Assembly: GCF_024347675.1 (NCBI RefSeq) | Contig: NZ_AP024882.1 | Coordinates: 930,001-994,000 of the forward strand | Length of the DNA stretch: 64,000 nt | Source of the DNA: Vibrio ishigakensis | Lineage (GTDB): Bacteria; Pseudomonadota; Gammaproteobacteria; Enterobacterales; Vibrionaceae | Reading direction: 5' to 3' | Shown here: in pieces, positions 61,671-64,000 of the stretch | Layout of the letters: each line of letters begins with the position of its first letter | Numbering within the stretch: the stretch's first letter is position 1 | Program-made: the position numbers and the translations under genes | The notes under the pieces: generated by a model | What the model was told of the DNA's origin: nothing | Database searches by the model: none | What the model saw: the letters and a program-made list of their open reading frames with translations, nothing else

Positions 61671-61682
61671 TGGTATATACCA
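61671..61682. promoter_or_regulatory. Putative phosphonate-regulon operator before the ATPase gene
   Basis: TGGTATATACCA is a perfect 12-bp palindrome 14-25 nt upstream of the ATG at 61696. Its place suggests an independent promoter here, downstream of the hairpin repeat cluster. Confidence 0.6.
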
Positions 61683-61695
61683 TTTGGAGAGTGTT

Positions 61696-62817
61696 ATGAA
61701 TACCAACCAAACCTATCTAGAAATTAATAATGTAGTGAAGCAATTCGGTCAGTTCACTGCACTGCAAGATATCTCGCTATCTATCAACAAGGGCGAGTTT
61801 GTATGTTTCCTTGGTCCATCGGGCTGCGGTAAAACAACCCTACTGCGTGGCATTGCCGGTCTGGACCTTCCGACTTATGGTCAGATCAAGCAAGCAGACA
61901 AAGACATCACCTTCCTACCACCAGAGAAGCGTGACTTCGGCATCGTATTCCAGTCTTACGCGCTATTCCCTAACCTGACGGTTGCAGACAACATCGCGAT
62001 TGGTCTGCGCAACCAGGGTGCATCCAAAGTAGAAGCGCAAGAAAAGGTAGAGCAGTGGCTTGAGACCATTGGGCTGCCTACATCAGGTAAGAAATTCCCA
62101 GCTCAGCTTTCCGGTGGTCAGCAGCAGCGCGTTGCATTGGCTCGTGCGTTGGCGCTTTCGCCAGGTTTGCTACTTCTAGATGAACCACTTTCAGCGTTGG
62201 ATGCGAAAGTGCGTACTCACCTTCGTGAAGAGATCTGTCAGCTTCAACGTAAGCTTGGCATCACCACCATCATGGTTACCCATGACCAAGAAGAAGCCTT
62301 GTCTATGGCAGACCGTATCGTGGTGATGAACCACGGTGTGATAGAGCAAGTGGGCACTCCACAAGAGATCTATGAAAAGCCGGCAACTCGCTTTGTGGCA
62401 GAGTTCGTGGGCAGTATGAACTTCTTTGAAGCAACTAAGATCAGCGATACCCAGGTTCGTATCCATGATCATGTGATCAACGTAGAGAGCGACACCTTCT
62501 TTAGAAAAGAAGCCGTGGTTGAGGCCGGTGACGACTCGTTTGAATTGGCGCTTCGTCCTGAGAGTCTGTTCTTCACCGAGAGTGAGCTTAACTCACTGAC
62601 CGTTAAGATCGAGATGTTGGAATTCCAAGGGGCATATGTTCGTGTAGATTGCCGCATCTATGGGCATCCTGAACTACCTCTGCTTGGTGTTGATGTGCCA
62701 GTACGTGAGGCACGCAAGCTTGAACTTAAACTGGATGAGATTCGTCATCTAAGCCTAGTGACTAAGCATATGCACGCATTTCCTCTGCCGAAAGTGGCTA
62801 AGTGTAAGGCTGCTTAA
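61696..62817 (+). CDS. 2-aminoethylphosphonate ABC transporter, ATP-binding protein
   Basis: The 373-residue ATPase has Walker A G-P-S-G-C-G-K-T-T (about residues 39-47), signature L-S-G-G-Q-Q-Q-R (about 137), Walker B L-L-L-L-D-E-P, and a C-terminal TOBE-like domain from residue ~245 on, as in the PotA/FbpC/PhnT class. It drives the permease encoded 2 nt downstream. The frame opens at 61684, but GGAGAG places the start at 61696. Confidence 0.92.
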   Translation: MNTNQTYLEINNVVKQFGQFTALQDISLSINKGEFVCFLGPSGCGKTTLLRGIAGLDLPTYGQIKQADKDITFLPPEKRDFGIVFQSYALFPNLTVADNIAIGLRNQGASKVEAQEKVEQWLETIGLPTSGKKFPAQLSGGQQQRVALARALALSPGLLLLDEPLSALDAKVRTHLREEICQLQRKLGITTIMVTHDQEEALSMADRIVVMNHGVIEQVGTPQEIYEKPATRFVAEFVGSMNFFEATKISDTQVRIHDHVINVESDTFFRKEAVVEAGDDSFELALRPESLFFTESELNSLTVKIEMLEFQGAYVRVDCRIYGHPELPLLGVDVPVREARKLELKLDEIRHLSLVTKHMHAFPLPKVAKCKAA

Positions 62818-62819
62818 TC

Positions 62820-64000
62820 ATGAAGACCGACGTTATGAACAACAATCCATTGTCTGATAATGGCAAGATACCTACGGCAAATATCTGGACCTTTTGGACC
62901 AAGAAACTAAGCCGTGACAACCTCACTTTGGCAGGGATCTTAGCAGTTCTGTTTGTGTTCATGTGGCTGTTTATCATCATGCCAATGTGGGCTATGCTGA
63001 CTAAGAGTGTGCAGAACTCGGACGGTGAGTTTGTAGGTCTAGAGAACTTCATTACCTATTTCTCTTCGCCTAGTCTGTGGCAGTCACTAACCAATACCCT
63101 AACCGTTGGGGTTTTGGTAACTGTGATTGTTGGTTTGCTAGCCTTTGGCTACGCCTTTGCTCTGACTCGCTCTTGCATGCCTTTCAAGACCGTATTTCAG
63201 GTGTTGGGTATGGCGCCAATCTTGGCTCCTTCTCTGCTACCCGCAATCAGCTTGATCTTCTTGTTCGGTAACCAAGGGGTTGCCAAAGAGTTGCTGGGCG
63301 GCGCGTCGGTTTATGGTCTGATTGGTATCACTATGGGCCTAGTGTTCTGGTGTTTTCCTCATGCTTTGATGATTCTGACCACCTCGCTTCGTACCTCAGA
63401 TGCAAGATTGTATGAAGCGGCTCGAGCGCTGAAGACATCACCACTTAAAACCTTCTTTATGGTGACCCTACCAGCGGCGAAATATGGCCTTATCAGCACC
63501 CTTATCGTGGTCTTTACCCTAGTGGTATGTGACTTTGGTGTGCCTAAGGTAATCGGCGGTAGCTACAACGTATTGGCAACCGATATCTTTAAGCAAGTTG
63601 TGGGTCAGCAGAACTTCTCTATGGGTGCGGTAACCAGTATCCTGCTTCTGATGCCAGCACTGCTTGCTTTTGCGGTCGACCGTTGGGTTCAGAAAAAGCA
63701 GAAAAACTTGTTTGATACTCGTTCTGTCGCTTATGAGCCAAAACCCAACAAGATGCGTGACTCACTGTGTCTTGTCTACTGTGTAGTGATCAGCCTAGCG
63801 GTACTTACTGTTCTGGGTATGGCGGTGTACGGCTCACTAGTGACCTTCTGGCCTTGGAACAAGGCTCTGACCCTAAACAACTACAACTTTACCGAGCTAA
63901 GTACCTATGGTTGGAGTCCGTATTTTAACTCGCTAACCCTTGCAGGTTGGACAGCGCTGATTGGTACTGTGGTTATCTTTATTGGTGCTTATTGTATTGA
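62820..64000 (+). CDS. 2-aminoethylphosphonate ABC transporter permease (partial, runs off the window)
   Basis: The frame is open from the ATG at 62820 to the right edge, giving at least 393 residues. Hydrophobic segments begin near residue 40; W-A-M-L-T-K-S-V-Q and E-A-A-R-A-L-K-T-S-P-L-K-T-F-F (the EAA loop, about residue 200) match binding-protein-dependent permeases. A second permease-like half begins near residue 320 (V-Y-C-V-V-I-S-L-A-V), so it is a fused double permease as in PhnU/V-like AEP systems. The 3' end and stop are outside the window. Confidence 0.9.
   Translation, partial: MKTDVMNNNPLSDNGKIPTANIWTFWTKKLSRDNLTLAGILAVLFVFMWLFIIMPMWAMLTKSVQNSDGEFVGLENFITYFSSPSLWQSLTNTLTVGVLVTVIVGLLAFGYAFALTRSCMPFKTVFQVLGMAPILAPSLLPAISLIFLFGNQGVAKELLGGASVYGLIGITMGLVFWCFPHALMILTTSLRTSDARLYEAARALKTSPLKTFFMVTLPAAKYGLISTLIVVFTLVVCDFGVPKVIGGSYNVLATDIFKQVVGQQNFSMGAVTSILLLMPALLAFAVDRWVQKKQKNLFDTRSVAYEPKPNKMRDSLCLVYCVVISLAVLTVLGMAVYGSLVTFWPWNKALTLNNYNFTELSTYGWSPYFNSLTLAGWTALIGTVVIFIGAYCI

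Overview
The window looks like a piece of a marine Vibrio (Vibrionaceae) chromosome. The best evidence is the haem-uptake locus: tonB-exbB-exbD-hutBCD divergent from hutWXZ, followed by a TonB-dependent haem receptor, which is the arrangement known from Vibrio cholerae. A napFDABC cluster with a TIGR02808-type small protein and the phnW-pbfA-phnX order also fit vibrios. In V. cholerae the hut locus is on chromosome 2, so a secondary-chromosome origin is possible; that is inference. No rRNA, tRNA, CRISPR array, prophage or intact transposase gene was seen.

Layout. 1-2208: end of a TctA-type permease plus otnK and otnC (four-carbon acid sugar catabolism). 2325-8489: acetyltransferases, a CaCA antiporter, a YtoQ protein, a VOC protein, an HTH protein, a membrane protein and a bile-acid-symporter-like protein. 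8674-18246: haem uptake and use, with two Fur-like boxes in the divergent promoter. 18372-27655: exporter ABC, PPK2, a PTPS-like protein, a two-gene secreted module, a DUF4136 lipoprotein, a BamA/TamA-like barrel and small membrane proteins. 27922-35110: periplasmic nitrate reductase with divergent narQ-narP; the shared promoter carries FNR-like and NarP-like sites. 35097-41166: GNAT, hypothetical, fhs, speA and speB. 41167-43955: possible RNA elements, NUDIX, SDR and AraC genes. 43952-49239: GntR regulator divergent from a DUF1028/YfcC/M20 operon, then a DMT exporter. 49240-55282: structured inverted-repeat element, DUF4145 protein, ArsP-like permease, ArsR, His-rich small protein, MFS and HAD proteins. 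55445-64000: 2-aminoethylphosphonate (AEP) catabolism (phnW, pbfA-like, phnX) divergent from an AEP ABC transporter with a second class III PLP enzyme.

How genes work together. HutA would bring haem across the outer membrane using TonB-ExbB-ExbD, HutBCD would carry it across the inner membrane, and HutW/X/Z would handle and degrade it. NarQ/NarP would sense nitrate and activate nap. In the AEP region, the transporter imports AEP, PhnW makes phosphonoacetaldehyde, the PbfA-like lyase feeds hydroxylated AEP into the same intermediate, and PhnX releases phosphate.

The most interesting non-coding signals are: (1) a TGGT(N4)ACCA-type motif placed 14-33 nt before three AEP-locus genes; (2) a 265-bp element with near-perfect terminal inverted repeats and nested hairpins ending 3 nt before a start codon; (3) a dispersed hairpin repeat family (CGTCATCCCGGA...TCCGGGATCT) in four gaps, some copies carrying a 13-bp nested box; (4) a hairpin-rich leader before hutA; and (5) two- and three-copy operator-like repeats at the GntR and SDR/AraC loci.
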